This document shows, one piece after another, positions 17,777-26,791 of a stretch of 64,000 nucleotides of DNA. Below the pieces are notes generated by a model. That model ran no database searches. It was not told where the DNA came from and saw only the letters and a list, made by a program, of their open reading frames with translations. Within the stretch, counting starts at the first letter, position 1. Each line of letters opens with the position of its first letter. The position numbers and the translations under genes were made by a program. Location of the stretch: NCBI RefSeq assembly GCF_009296025.1, contig NZ_CP045178.1:5332001-5396000 (forward strand). Reading direction: 5' to 3'. The DNA comes from Streptomyces tsukubensis (GTDB lineage: Bacteria > Actinomycetota > Actinomycetes > Streptomycetales > Streptomycetaceae).

Positions 17777-19138
17777 TCACACCACCCTCGCCGCGCCCGC
17801 GAACGGCATCTCGGCCACGGGCGCGAGACGTACCGGCGCTCCTGGGCTGGGCGCGTGGATCATCCGGCCACCTCCCACATAGATGCCGACGTGGCTGATC
17901 GAGGAGTAGAAGAACACCAGGTCGCCAGGGGCGAGTTCGGACCGGGAGATCCGGTGGCCCGTGTTGATCTGGCTGTAGGTGGTGCGTGGCAGCGAGATGC
18001 CCGCCGCGCGGTAGGCGGCCTGGGTCAGTCCCGAGCAGTCGAAGGCGTTCGGCCCAGCGGCTCCCCATACGTAGGGGCTGCCGATGGCGCCGCGGGCGTA
18101 GGAGACCGCCGCGGCGGCGCGGGAGTTGGGGGCGGCCGGGGTGGCGCGGGGGCCGCCGGCCGCCGGGGCGGAGCGGGCGGGGGAAGCCGATGGGGCGGCG
18201 TCCGGCGTGTCCCGGTGGGCGGCGGTGGCGTCACGGCGGGCGGCCGCGCTGGGCGGGGCGGGTGCGGGAGGTGCGGTGACGCGGGCGCGGTCCGCTGCGT
18301 CGAGGCGGTTCAGCAGCTTGCGGGCCTGGGACAGTCTGCCGGTCACCGTCTCCTTGGCCTCGCGCAGTTCGCCCTGTCCGGCCTTGAGCGCCGCCAGGTC
18401 CTCGCCTGCCTCGTCGCGTACCTGGTCGAGGTCGCGCATCTGCTCGCGCACACCCGAAAGGACGGCGGCCTGACGCGAGTCGGCCCGTTCGGTGAGCGCC
18501 GCGCGGTCGAGGAAGTGGTCGGGGCCGGAGGAGAGCGCGAGCCGGAGGGCGGGATCGACGCCCCCGGCCCGGTACTGGGCGGCGGCAGCGGCGCCGAGGC
18601 CGACGCGCGCCTCGTTGAGCCGGTCCTGCCTGCGTGCCGCCTCGTCGCGCAGTTCGCCGAGTGACTTCTCCGCCGCGTCCGTCTTCACCTTCGCGCCGTT
18701 GTACTTCTCCGTGGCGGTCTCCGCCTGCCGGTAGAGGGCGTTGACCTTCTCCTTGACCTGTGCGGTGGCGGGCTTCGGTTCGGCGAGGGCCGTACCGTCC
18801 AGCGTGGTACCGGTCGCGACGCCGGCCAGCGCCAGGGTGACCGCGGTGCTCGCCGTGCGGCGGCCCCCCGCGAACAGCCGCTGCTTGGGCCTGCGGTGTC
18901 TGCCCCGGGGGCGGTACGAGCGGGGTCCGCGCGGCTCGGTCGGTGCGGGAGGCCGGTTCTGCCCGCCGGGTTCGCCCGGTGCGGGAGGTCGGCTCCACCC
19001 GCTCGGTTCGCCCGGTGCGGGAGGTCGGCTCCACCCGCTCGGTTCGCCCGGCCCGCATGTTTCGTGGGGTTCCCGAGGTTCGTGCGGTTCCTGGGGGGCG
19101 GGCTTGTGGGGGGTCTTCTTCTTGCCTTGCGCGGCCAC
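17777..19138 (-). CDS. NlpC/P60 peptidoglycan endopeptidase, proline-rich N-terminus
   Basis: 453 residues. The first ~75 residues are low complexity with a repeated GEPSGWSRPPAP motif; a basic stretch and a hydrophobic export segment follow at about 88-118, then a long coiled coil (about 120-270). The C-terminal NlpC/P60 domain carries the catalytic Cys in FDCSGLTQA, the His in SHVGIYVG and a second conserved His in MIHAPSPG. Such enzymes cut the D-Glu-diaminopimelate bond in the cell wall. The GTG at 19138 has GGAG 6 nt upstream. It is a paralogue of the gene at 19950-21140 but lacks that gene's riboswitch. Confidence 0.9.
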   Translation of the reverse strand: MAAQGKKKTPHKPAPQEPHEPREPHETCGPGEPSGWSRPPAPGEPSGWSRPPAPGEPGGQNRPPAPTEPRGPRSYRPRGRHRRPKQRLFAGGRRTASTAVTLALAGVATGTTLDGTALAEPKPATAQVKEKVNALYRQAETATEKYNGAKVKTDAAEKSLGELRDEAARRQDRLNEARVGLGAAAAAQYRAGGVDPALRLALSSGPDHFLDRAALTERADSRQAAVLSGVREQMRDLDQVRDEAGEDLAALKAGQGELREAKETVTGRLSQARKLLNRLDAADRARVTAPPAPAPPSAAARRDATAAHRDTPDAAPSASPARSAPAAGGPRATPAAPNSRAAAAVSYARGAIGSPYVWGAAGPNAFDCSGLTQAAYRAAGISLPRTTYSQINTGHRISRSELAPGDLVFFYSSISHVGIYVGGGRMIHAPSPGAPVRLAPVAEMPFAGAARVV

Positions 19139-19192
19139 GAGGGCTCCATCGTCCTTTCGCCTGTCTCCCTACGGGTCCGCCCCGCGGGCGAC

Positions 19193-19228
19193 GACCGGCC
19201 GCCCTCCCCTCCCGGAGGACGGCCGGTC
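19193..19228 (-). promoter_or_regulatory. leader hairpin of the first NlpC/P60 gene
   Basis: Nine-bp arms GACCGGCCG and CGGCCGGTC, with CTCC/GGAG pairing inside, lie 55-90 bp 5' of the GTG. No T-run follows, and no ydaO features are present here. It could be a transcript-stability or regulatory hairpin. Confidence 0.4.
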
Positions 19229-19434
19229 ATCTGAGGAAGGACGGTAAACGCGCGAAGTGGCCCACAGTGACGCGTTGTACGGAACTGTCCGAAGTGGACG
19301 AGGCCGTGCCTGTTCGTGATCACAAAGGGGAATTCGGTCGGCGGGAGGGGCCGGAGACCTGACACGACCGAGGGCACCGCTCAGCCGCCCCTGCCCGCAA
19401 GGTGCCGATATGGGCAACGTTAGGATTTCCGGTC

Positions 19435-19788
19435 ATGGACGTACTCATCAATGTGTTCGTCGGACTGCACATCATCGGTATCGCGTCGCTGCTCGGTGGA
19501 TTCCTCACCCAGATGAAGGCGATGGGTGAGGGTACGGCCCGTTTCAACAAGGCGATGCTCCACGGGGCCCTGACGATGCTGGTCACCGGCGTGGCGCTGG
19601 TCGGCCTCAACCAGGCGGACGGCTACACCGTCAACACGGTCAAGATCGGCATCAAGCTGGCCGTACTGATCGTGATCCTGGGTCTGGTCTACGTGAAGCG
19701 GGACGACGAGAAGATCGACAAGGGCCTGTTCGGCGCGGTCGGCGGCCTCACTGTCGCGAACATCTTCATCGCTGTGCTGTGGACGTGA
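19435..19788 (+). CDS. small integral membrane protein, unknown function
   Basis: 117 residues with about four hydrophobic segments: one at the N-terminus (LINVFVGLHIIGIASLLGGFL), one near 44-60, one near 72-87 and one at the C-terminus. Short charged loops lie between (VKRDDEKIDKG). The ATG at 19435 has AGGA 8-9 nt upstream. It sits between, and opposite to, the two NlpC/P60 genes. I do not recognise a characterised family. Confidence 0.7.
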   Translation: MDVLINVFVGLHIIGIASLLGGFLTQMKAMGEGTARFNKAMLHGALTMLVTGVALVGLNQADGYTVNTVKIGIKLAVLIVILGLVYVKRDDEKIDKGLFGAVGGLTVANIFIAVLWT

Positions 19789-19837
19789 GCGGTCCCCGCC
19801 CTTCCTGATCCGGTCCGACCGTCCGACCGTCCGACCG

Positions 19838-19920
19838 GGCCCGGTGGGACCGTCCGTTGCGGCCCGGTGGGACCGTCCGATCAGGCCCGGTGGGACCGTC
19901 CGATCAGGCCCGGTGGGACC
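19838..19920. repeat. 23-bp tandem repeat between convergent genes
   Basis: About 3.6 copies of a 23-bp unit (GGCCCGGTGGGACCGTCCGA plus TCA), two of them identical, between the small membrane protein gene and the convergent NlpC/P60 gene. The unit contains a partial palindrome and may help end transcription. Confidence 0.8.
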
Positions 19921-19949
19921 GGGGCGAGGCGGGGGCCAGGCCGCCAGGC

Positions 19950-21140
19950 TCAAGCAGGCCGCGCCACCCCGTACAACGGCATGTAGTAGATCGACTCGAC
20001 GCGGACGTTCGCGCCCGGCTTCGGTGCGTGGATCATCTGGCCGCCGCCGATGTAGATCCCCACGTGGCTGATGTCGTCGTAGAAGAAGACCAGGTCACCG
20101 GGGACCGCGTTGTCGATGGAGACGCGCTGTCCGACCTCCACCTGGTCCCAGGTGGTGCGTGGCAGATCGACCCCCGCCGTCTTCCACGCCGCCTGGGTGA
20201 GGCCCGAGCAGTCGTAAGAACCGGGCCCCGACGCGCCCCAGACGTAAGGCTTGCCGATCTGTGACCTGGCGAAGGCGATGACCTTCTTGGCCTTGGCCGA
20301 GTAGCCCGCGGTGGAGCCGGCCGACGTGCCGCCCCCGCCCCCGGTCGAGGAACCGGAACCCGTACCGGAGCCCGAGCCGGTGTCCGTCCCGGCTCCCGTC
20401 CCCTTCTTCTCCTCCGCGCGCTTCTTCTCCTCCGCCGCCTGCTTCTTCCGCGACTCCTCGGCCTTGCGCTCGGCCGCCTCCTGCTTCTTCTTCTCCAGGG
20501 CTGCCAGCCGCTTCTTCTCCTCGGCCGTCAGCTTCTCCAGGAGCCCCCGCGCCTCGGACAGCTTGTCCTGGACGTCCTGTTTGCTGCTCTTCAGATCGGC
20601 CTGCGCGTCGGTCAGCGACTTGAGGCTCTTCTCCGCCTCGGCCCGCTTCTTCCGCGCCGAACTCCGCTCGGCCTCGTACGCGTCGACGGTCTTCTGCTGG
20701 CGCTCGGTGAGCCGGCTCATCACGTGGGTGTGCTCGAAATAACCCTGCGGGTCGTCGGCGAGCAGCAGGGTCGCCGCGTCGGAGAGACCGCCGCTCGTGT
20801 TGGAGCGGTACTGGGCCGCCGCGTAGCCGCCCAGCTTGTGCCTGGCCGCGTTCAGCTTCTCGGTGCGCTCGGCCACCTCGTCGAGCAGATCGTCGGCGGT
20901 CTCGCGCTGGGCGGCGGTACTTTCCCGCGCCGCGTTGTACTTCTGCGTGGCCACCCCGGCCTGGTGGTAGAGGCTGTCGACCTTCTTCTGCACCTCCTCC
21001 ACGGAGGGCTTCGGCGCGCTCGGCGCCGCGTTCGCGCTCTGCGACAGCAGGACCACGCAGCTCAGCGCGGCCGTGGTGATGCCGACGACCGGATACGCGC
21101 GTATCCCCGCGCGGGTCCGCTGCTTGCGGTGCGACGCCAC
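19950..21140 (-). CDS. NlpC/P60 peptidoglycan endopeptidase under c-di-AMP riboswitch
   Basis: 396 residues. A signal peptide (hydrophobic core after RAYPVVG, ending SANAAP) leads into a long Lys/Glu/Ala coiled coil (about 45-250), a Gly/Ser/Thr linker and an NlpC/P60 domain with Cys in YDCSGLTQA, His in SHVGIYIG and His in MIHAPKPG. It should be a secreted hydrolase acting on stem peptides during growth or sporulation. The GTG at 21140 is preceded by GAAGGAG at 7 nt and is preferred over an ATG seven codons upstream that lies inside the ribosome-binding region. A ydaO-type element covers its leader. Confidence 0.93.
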   Translation of the reverse strand: MASHRKQRTRAGIRAYPVVGITTAALSCVVLLSQSANAAPSAPKPSVEEVQKKVDSLYHQAGVATQKYNAARESTAAQRETADDLLDEVAERTEKLNAARHKLGGYAAAQYRSNTSGGLSDAATLLLADDPQGYFEHTHVMSRLTERQQKTVDAYEAERSSARKKRAEAEKSLKSLTDAQADLKSSKQDVQDKLSEARGLLEKLTAEEKKRLAALEKKKQEAAERKAEESRKKQAAEEKKRAEEKKGTGAGTDTGSGSGTGSGSSTGGGGGTSAGSTAGYSAKAKKVIAFARSQIGKPYVWGASGPGSYDCSGLTQAAWKTAGVDLPRTTWDQVEVGQRVSIDNAVPGDLVFFYDDISHVGIYIGGGQMIHAPKPGANVRVESIYYMPLYGVARPA

Positions 21141-21159
21141 GATGGCGCTCCTTCCGTTC

Positions 21160-21460
21160 ACCGCCTACCGGGTTAGCTGTCGGATTCGGGCGGTTGATCC
21201 GGAAGGGCTGCCCTACGGTCCGTGCCCCCGTACACACATCGCGGCAGGTGGGACCGTATGTGAGCGGGAACACGCGCGGTCCGTACGCGGGCGGGTACGG
21301 CGTGCGCACGGACGCGTGGAGGCGTTCGCTGCACGCGTACGCGGACCGCGCGGCCGGGCCACGCAGGTACCCGTACGGGTGCGCGGGGACCGATTCACCC
21401 CGGGTGAGTGGGTCCCCGGCTCCGACAGCCTCTACGGCGTGCCGGACTCGGCGGAGGCCA
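21160..21460 (-). promoter_or_regulatory. ydaO/yuaA-type c-di-AMP riboswitch
   Basis: Read on the minus strand, the leader shows the conserved pieces of this RNA in the right order: a 5' GCCGAGTCCGGCACGCC, then GAGCCGGGGACCC, then GGGTGAATCGGTCCCC, a long variable arm, GGGCAGCCCTTCCGG, and a 3' end CCCGAATCCGACAGCTAACC followed by CGGTAGGCG. It stops about 20 nt before the NlpC/P60 start. In actinobacteria this class commonly precedes cell-wall hydrolase genes, where c-di-AMP lowers expression. The ends are approximate. Confidence 0.85.
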
Positions 21461-21848
21461 CCCGGCCCGGCGGGGTTCGCCGGTGGGGGTACGGGGTGCC
21501 CGAAGGCACGGTAACCAACTCATGTGGCTGCTGTGAAGGTTGATGTGCGATATGCCCGATACATTTCCGTGACCTCGCCCGGGGTGCGGGTGCGGGTGCG
21601 GGTGCGGGGAGCGGGTCGGGCGGCCGCTCGGCGGGGGCGCGGGCGCGGGCGAGTGCGGCGGCGCGGGCGCGGGCGCGTGCGGCGGCGCGGACGGGGGCGC
21701 CGCGGCGGGGCCGGGGCTTCGGGGCGGGCGCCGACGCCGGGCCCGGGGCCGCTGCAACCTGGGACGACAGGGGATACTCGCGGCGAGTCGGGGCAAGTCG
21801 CAGAGGTGGGAGCGGGGTGTCAGTGGGGCGGCCTAGACTCGGAGGGCG
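21461..21848. other. divergent promoter region of NlpC/P60 and pcrA
   Basis: The riboswitch-side promoter should lie in the AT-richer part (about 21500-21570). From 21585 to 21760 the sequence is an extreme GC tract made of GGTGCGGGTGCGGG- and GGCGCGGGCGCGG-type words. No gene is supported here. Confidence 0.4.
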
Positions 21849-24326
21849 ATGAGCAGCCTCTTTGACGACAGTTTCCTGACGGGCCTGACCTCCTCCCAGG
21901 AGGAGCCGCCGCCCGAAGACAGCACGCCGGAAGACAGCGCGCCGGAAGAAGTTCCGCACGACCTGTTCGACGGCAAGTTCGACGCGCCCGCCGGCCAGTC
22001 GTACTACAGCGGCGGCGCCCCACGGCCCGTCCTGGACCCGGCGGCGCTGCTCGATGGGCTGAACGAACAGCAGAGTGCCGCCGTCGTGCACAGCGGCTCT
22101 CCCCTGCTCATCGTCGCCGGGGCCGGTTCCGGCAAGACCCGGGTCCTCACCCACCGCATCGCGCACCTCCTCGCGGAGCGGAGCGTCCACCCGGGGCAGA
22201 TCCTCGCCATCACCTTCACCAACAAGGCCGCGGGGGAGATGAAGGAGCGCGTCGAGGAGCTGGTCGGGCCGCGCGCCAACGCGATGTGGGTCTCCACCTT
22301 CCACAGCGCGTGTGTACGGATCCTGCGCCGCGAGTCGAAGAAGCTCGGCTTCACCTCGTCGTTCTCGATCTACGACGCGGCGGACTCCAAGCGGCTCATG
22401 GCGCTGGTCTGCCGTGACCTGGACCTCGACCCGAAGCGCTTCCCGCCGAAGGCGTTCACCGCGAAGGTCTCCAACCTCAAGAACGAACTGATCGACGAGG
22501 AGGACTTCGCCGCGCAGGCGGGCGGATCGGCGGAGACCGAGGCCGGAGGCAGCTTCGAGAAGACGCTCTCCGAGGCCTACACGATGTACCAGTCGAGGCT
22601 GCGCGAGGCCAACGCGCTGGACTTCGACGACATCATCATGACCACGGTCCACCTGCTCCAGGCCTTCCCCGACGTCGCCGAGCACTACCGCCGCCGCTTC
22701 AGGCACGTGCTCGTCGACGAGTACCAGGACACCAACCACGCCCAGTACACCCTCGTACGCGAACTGGTGGGCCCGGCCGACGAGGGCCAGGACCCGCCGC
22801 CCGCCGAGCTGTGCGTGGTGGGCGACGCGGACCAGTCGATCTACGCCTTCCGCGGCGCGACCATCCGCAACATCCTCCAGTTCGAGGAGGACTACCCCAA
22901 CGCGAAGACGATCCTGCTCGAACAGAACTACCGCTCGACGCAGACGATCCTCAGCGCCGCCAACGCGGTGATCGAGCGCAACGAGAACCGCCGCCCGAAG
23001 AACCTGTGGACCCAGGCGGGCACCGGCGCGGACATCACGGGCTATGTCGCGGACACCGAGCACGACGAGGCACAGTTCGTCGCCGACGAGATCGACCGGC
23101 TGACCGACGCGGGCGACGCGAAGGCGGGCGACGTCGCCGTCTTCTACCGGACGAACGCCCAGTCCCGTGTCTTCGAAGAGATCTTCATCCGCGTCGGCCT
23201 GCCCTACAAGGTCGTCGGCGGCGTCCGCTTCTATGAGCGCAAGGAGGTCAGGGACGTACTGGCCTACCTGCGTGTCCTCTCCAACCCCGAGGACACCGTC
23301 CCGCTGCGCCGGATCCTCAACGTCCCCAAGCGGGGCATCGGCGACCGCGCGGAAGCCATGATCGACGCGCTCTCGCAGCGCGAGAAGGTCACCTTCCCGC
23401 AGGCGCTGCGCAGGGTGGACGAGGCGTACGGCATGGCGGCGCGTTCCGCCAACGCCGTGAAGCGGTTCAACACACTGATGGAAGAGTTGCGGACCGTCGT
23501 CGAGTCCGGCGCGGGGCCCGCCACGGTCCTGGAGGCCGTACTGGAGCGGACCGGCTACCTCGCGGAGCTCCAGGCGTCGACCGACCCGCAGGACGAGACG
23601 CGGATCGAGAACCTTCAGGAGCTGGCCGCGGTCGCCCTGGAGTTCGAGCAGGACCGCTCCGAGGAAGAGGGGGTCGGCACACTCTCGGACTTCCTCGAAC
23701 AGGTCGCCCTCGTCGCCGACTCCGACCAGATCCCCGACGAGGAGGACGACGGCTCGGGTGTCATCACCCTGATGACGCTCCACACCGCCAAGGGCCTCGA
23801 ATTCCCGGTCGTCTTCCTGACGGGCATGGAGGACGGCGTCTTCCCGCACATGCGCTCGCTCGGCCAGGTCAAGGAGCTGGAGGAGGAGCGCAGGCTCGCC
23901 TATGTGGGGATCACCCGTGCCCGCGAGCGGCTCTATCTGACCAGGTCCACCCTGCGCAGCGCCTGGGGACAGCCTTCGTACAACCCGCCCTCCCGCTTCC
24001 TGGAGGAGATCCCCGACGAGCACATGAAGTGGAAGCGGACAGGTGCGGCGGGTGCTCCGCCGCCCACCGGGCCCGCTTCCGGGATCGCCGCGTCACTCTC
24101 GTCCACGCGTTCGCGCGGTGGCGCCCAGGCGTTCGCGACGCGCCGCGCCGGAGACAAGCCCGTCGTGGCACTGGCCGTCGGCGACCGGGTCAATCACGAC
24201 CAGTTCGGGCTCGGCACCGTGGTGGGAGTGAAGGGCACAGGGGCCAACGCGGAGGCCACCGTCGACTTCGGCGAACCGAAACCCAAGCGGTTGCTTCTGC
24301 GGTACGCGCCGGTGGAGAAGCTGTAG
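21849..24326 (+). CDS. pcrA: ATP-dependent DNA helicase PcrA/UvrD
   Basis: 825 residues, superfamily 1A helicase. It contains a Q-motif-like LNEQQSAAV, Walker A GAGSGKTRVL (Lys96), motif Ia AITFTNKAAGEM, motif II LVDEYQDTN, motif III GDADQSIYAFRGA, motif IV EQNYRS and motif V/VI regions with TLHTAKGLEFPVVF and YVGITRARERLYLT. The C-terminal DHFGLGTVVGV-like tail is the family's RNA-polymerase-binding Tudor-like end. It unwinds DNA 3' to 5' in repair and rolling-circle replication. The first ~60 residues are acidic and disordered. GGAGGG precedes the ATG. Confidence 0.97.
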   Translation: MSSLFDDSFLTGLTSSQEEPPPEDSTPEDSAPEEVPHDLFDGKFDAPAGQSYYSGGAPRPVLDPAALLDGLNEQQSAAVVHSGSPLLIVAGAGSGKTRVLTHRIAHLLAERSVHPGQILAITFTNKAAGEMKERVEELVGPRANAMWVSTFHSACVRILRRESKKLGFTSSFSIYDAADSKRLMALVCRDLDLDPKRFPPKAFTAKVSNLKNELIDEEDFAAQAGGSAETEAGGSFEKTLSEAYTMYQSRLREANALDFDDIIMTTVHLLQAFPDVAEHYRRRFRHVLVDEYQDTNHAQYTLVRELVGPADEGQDPPPAELCVVGDADQSIYAFRGATIRNILQFEEDYPNAKTILLEQNYRSTQTILSAANAVIERNENRRPKNLWTQAGTGADITGYVADTEHDEAQFVADEIDRLTDAGDAKAGDVAVFYRTNAQSRVFEEIFIRVGLPYKVVGGVRFYERKEVRDVLAYLRVLSNPEDTVPLRRILNVPKRGIGDRAEAMIDALSQREKVTFPQALRRVDEAYGMAARSANAVKRFNTLMEELRTVVESGAGPATVLEAVLERTGYLAELQASTDPQDETRIENLQELAAVALEFEQDRSEEEGVGTLSDFLEQVALVADSDQIPDEEDDGSGVITLMTLHTAKGLEFPVVFLTGMEDGVFPHMRSLGQVKELEEERRLAYVGITRARERLYLTRSTLRSAWGQPSYNPPSRFLEEIPDEHMKWKRTGAAGAPPPTGPASGIAASLSSTRSRGGAQAFATRRAGDKPVVALAVGDRVNHDQFGLGTVVGVKGTGANAEATVDFGEPKPKRLLLRYAPVEKL

Positions 24327-24544
24327 CGCCCTGCGGGCGGTGGGCAGACAGGTCGGCAGACCCGCCACGGTCCGCGGCGCGGTGCGGCGGCGCGACGTGT
24401 GTCGCTTCTCGCGCCGACTCTCGGGTCGCGTCGCGGGTCGCGCGCCGGGCGTGGCGAGTGGTGGGCGCTGCCGGGCCCGGTGGGCGCTCCCGGCCGGGCC
24501 TCGCGGAAAGGGCTCACGCCCCTGAGCCGTGCGGCGCGTCCGGC

Positions 24545-26326
24545 CTATTCCGGGTTGAGTCCGTGGCTGCGCAGCCACGGAAGCGGGTCGATCGCGGCCC
24601 CGCCGCCGGGTCGGACCTCGAAGTGCATGTGCGGCCCCGTGGAGTTGCCGGAGTTGCCCGAGCGGGCGATGACGTCGCCCGCCTTCACAGTGCCGCCCTG
24701 CACGGTGTTGCTGGAGAGGTGGCAGTACCAGGTCTCCGTGCCGTCCTTGGCCGTCAGGATGGCCATGTTTCCGTAGGCGCTGTTCCACTTGGTCTGGACG
24801 GTGCCGTCCGTCGCGGCCATCACCGTCGTGCCGTACGAGACGGGGAAGTCGATACCGGTGTGCGCCGACATCCAGTTGACGCCCGCCTGGCCGAAGTGGG
24901 CGCTGAGCCCGCGCTGAGTGACAGGCAGCACGAACTTGGGGCGCAGTCGCTCCTTGCGCGCGGCCTCCTTCGCGGCGGCCTTGCGGTCCTCTTCCTTCTT
25001 GGCCTTGAGGTCGATGCGCTCCTGGGTACGGCTGGCGCGGTCGGCCACATCGCTGGCGGCGGCGGAGAGATCCGCGAGCTGCGTGTCGAGCTTGTTGTTG
25101 GCGGTGGACGGCTTGACCGGCGCCGCGTCCGGCGCGGTGGCCGCCACGGCCTCCTTCTCGCCGCCGCCGAAGTCGCCCACGGTCGCCGCGGCGACCCCCG
25201 CGACCCCCATCACACAGGCGGACGGTACGGCGATGGTGAGCAGTGCGGAACGCTTCGCCGGCGTACGGCGGCGACTCCGTGACCTTCCGCCGCCGTGACC
25301 CAACTCGACAAGCTCGGGTTCGGGCGCCGCTCCGTGCTCGTCGCTCCGGCTGTCCGCGTCCGCCGCACCGTCCGTGGCGTTCATGGCGACGGCCGCGCCG
25401 GGTTCGTCCGGCTCGTCGGGATCGGCCTGGTCCTCGGGCGACTGCGGCCTGTGCCCCGGCGTCGAATCGGGGTGCTGGAGTTCGGGGTGCTGGAGTCCGG
25501 GGTGCTGGTGTCCCGGGTGTTGAAGTGCCTCTTCGGCCGCGCGCGCACCGGAGTTCCAGGAGGTCGCGTCGTAGCCACCGGTGTCGGCGGTGTCGAAGGA
25601 GTGCGTCGGCCACTGCTGCGTGCCGGACAGATCCGCCTGGTTCCAGGCTTCGGCGTTCCACTGGCCCGTGACGTCAGGGCTCGGCTGCGCGGGGATGCCG
25701 GGAAGCGTCTGGGTTCCGACAGCGGGCCACGAACCGCTCGTGTCGTAGGCGCCGGTGTCGGTGCCGTAGCCCCCGTGCTCCTGACCGGCGACGGTGAATT
25801 GACCCGTGTCGTAGACGGTGTGCTGCGCGGCGTACGGGTCGTGGTTCAGCGGCGCGCCGCCGAGCGTCTCGTGCGTCCCCGTGTTCCACAGACCGGTGTC
25901 GTACTGGCCGGTGTCGTACTGGCCCGAGCCGTACTGCGCCGTGTCGTACTGGCCGGTGTCGTACGGCCCGCCGACCGCGGGGTTGGAGCCTGTGCCGGGG
26001 TCGCCGTAGAACTGATCCGGGGCGTATCCCTGCGCCTGCGGGTAACCGCCGGTGAAGTCGGTGCCCGTCACCGTCACCGGGAACGTGCCGGTTCCTGTGA
26101 CCGTGTCGAACGTCCCTGTGTCAGGGCCCGCGTTGCCATAGACGTCATACGTGAAGGCAGCGGCGGGGGCGCCGTTGCCGGGGTAACCGTCGTGCGGCTG
26201 ATAACCCGGCTGAACCGGATAGCCGTACGGAGCGTCCCCCTGGTCGTACGCGGCGTATTGAGGGGGGCCCTCGCCGGGTACCGAAGCCGGGGGAATCGCG
26301 GTCCCCGACGGGTGACGGTCGTTCAC
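24545..26326 (-). CDS. M23-family peptidoglycan endopeptidase with long N-terminal Tyr/Asp/Thr/Gly repeats
   Basis: 593 residues. Residues 1-300 are low complexity, with PYGYPVQPGYQ-type motifs and repeated QYDTGQYDTG units, then a QHPGLQHPEL block. One membrane helix lies near 365-390 (after RSRSRRRTPAKRS), a Lys/Ala/Glu coiled coil follows, and a LytM/M23 domain with the zinc motifs HTGIDFP and GPHMHFEV completes the protein. Both motifs are intact, so it should be an active wall endopeptidase anchored to the membrane, with the repeats on the cytoplasmic side. The GTG at 26326 has GAAAGAGA about 6 nt upstream. Confidence 0.9.
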   Translation of the reverse strand: MNDRHPSGTAIPPASVPGEGPPQYAAYDQGDAPYGYPVQPGYQPHDGYPGNGAPAAAFTYDVYGNAGPDTGTFDTVTGTGTFPVTVTGTDFTGGYPQAQGYAPDQFYGDPGTGSNPAVGGPYDTGQYDTAQYGSGQYDTGQYDTGLWNTGTHETLGGAPLNHDPYAAQHTVYDTGQFTVAGQEHGGYGTDTGAYDTSGSWPAVGTQTLPGIPAQPSPDVTGQWNAEAWNQADLSGTQQWPTHSFDTADTGGYDATSWNSGARAAEEALQHPGHQHPGLQHPELQHPDSTPGHRPQSPEDQADPDEPDEPGAAVAMNATDGAADADSRSDEHGAAPEPELVELGHGGGRSRSRRRTPAKRSALLTIAVPSACVMGVAGVAAATVGDFGGGEKEAVAATAPDAAPVKPSTANNKLDTQLADLSAAASDVADRASRTQERIDLKAKKEEDRKAAAKEAARKERLRPKFVLPVTQRGLSAHFGQAGVNWMSAHTGIDFPVSYGTTVMAATDGTVQTKWNSAYGNMAILTAKDGTETWYCHLSSNTVQGGTVKAGDVIARSGNSGNSTGPHMHFEVRPGGGAAIDPLPWLRSHGLNPE

Positions 26327-26357
26327 CAACGTCTCTTTCGCCTCGACAGCAGGAGCG

Positions 26358-26453
26358 CTGGGGGTTTGTGCACCCCCAGAGGCAGAGCAAGTGCGGCGAC
26401 TGTACCCGGCGGTACGCGGCGGCGACAATCTTCCCCAGGTTTCACTCCTGGGG
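26358..26453 (-). promoter_or_regulatory. two leader hairpins of the M23 peptidase gene
   Basis: CCCCAGG/CCTGGGG (26433-26439 with 26447-26453, 7-nt loop) and CTGGGGGT/ACCCCCAG (26358-26365 with 26372-26379, 6-nt loop) lie 5' of the GTG on the minus strand. The second ends only 32 bp from the start codon and could affect translation. No known riboswitch class is recognised. Confidence 0.5.
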
Positions 26454-26791
26454 AAAGGGGCATTCAGCCGCCTATCGGTGAACTGCGGGCGTGCGTTTGA
26501 GAATGCGTTCGAAGTTTGTTCGACTTTTTTCTCTGTAGAGCCTCCGCGTGTCCTGTGCTGACCGCCCTTGCGCGTCTGTTTTCGCCATTACGGATCTCGG
26601 GCGGAGCTTTCCTTGTGCCCTCGGGGGAGCGCTTCGACGTGCTCCCGAGGGTGCTCGGGCTGTGCCGGCGGATGCTCGGACGGTGCCGGTGGGTCGGGCG
26701 TGTCGGCGGGACGGGTGTGGTGCTGGGCCGAAGGTGATGCCGGACGGGTGGGTGGCCGCCGTCCGTCAGGGGCCCGTCAGGGCCTCCTCGC
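26454..26791. other. intergenic, M23 promoter side
   Basis: An AT-richer patch at about 26490-26530 (TTTGAGAATGC, then a T-run at 26522-26531) is the likely M23 promoter area. From there to the lipase stop I see only GC-rich sequence with CGG/GTG words and no gene. Confidence 0.35.

Noticed and set aside
19316..19323. GTGATCAC as a CRP-like operator
   Set aside because: Only an 8-bp palindrome; the flanks do not match a TGTGA-N6-TCACA site and there is no second copy.
19139..19434. Second c-di-AMP riboswitch upstream of the other NlpC/P60 gene
   Set aside because: None of the conserved ydaO segments is present; only a simple hairpin is seen.
21432..24023. 863-residue minus-strand frame opposite pcrA
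   Set aside because: It is the antisense shadow of the pcrA coding sequence plus a GC-rich leader. Composition is typical of complement frames in high-GC DNA.
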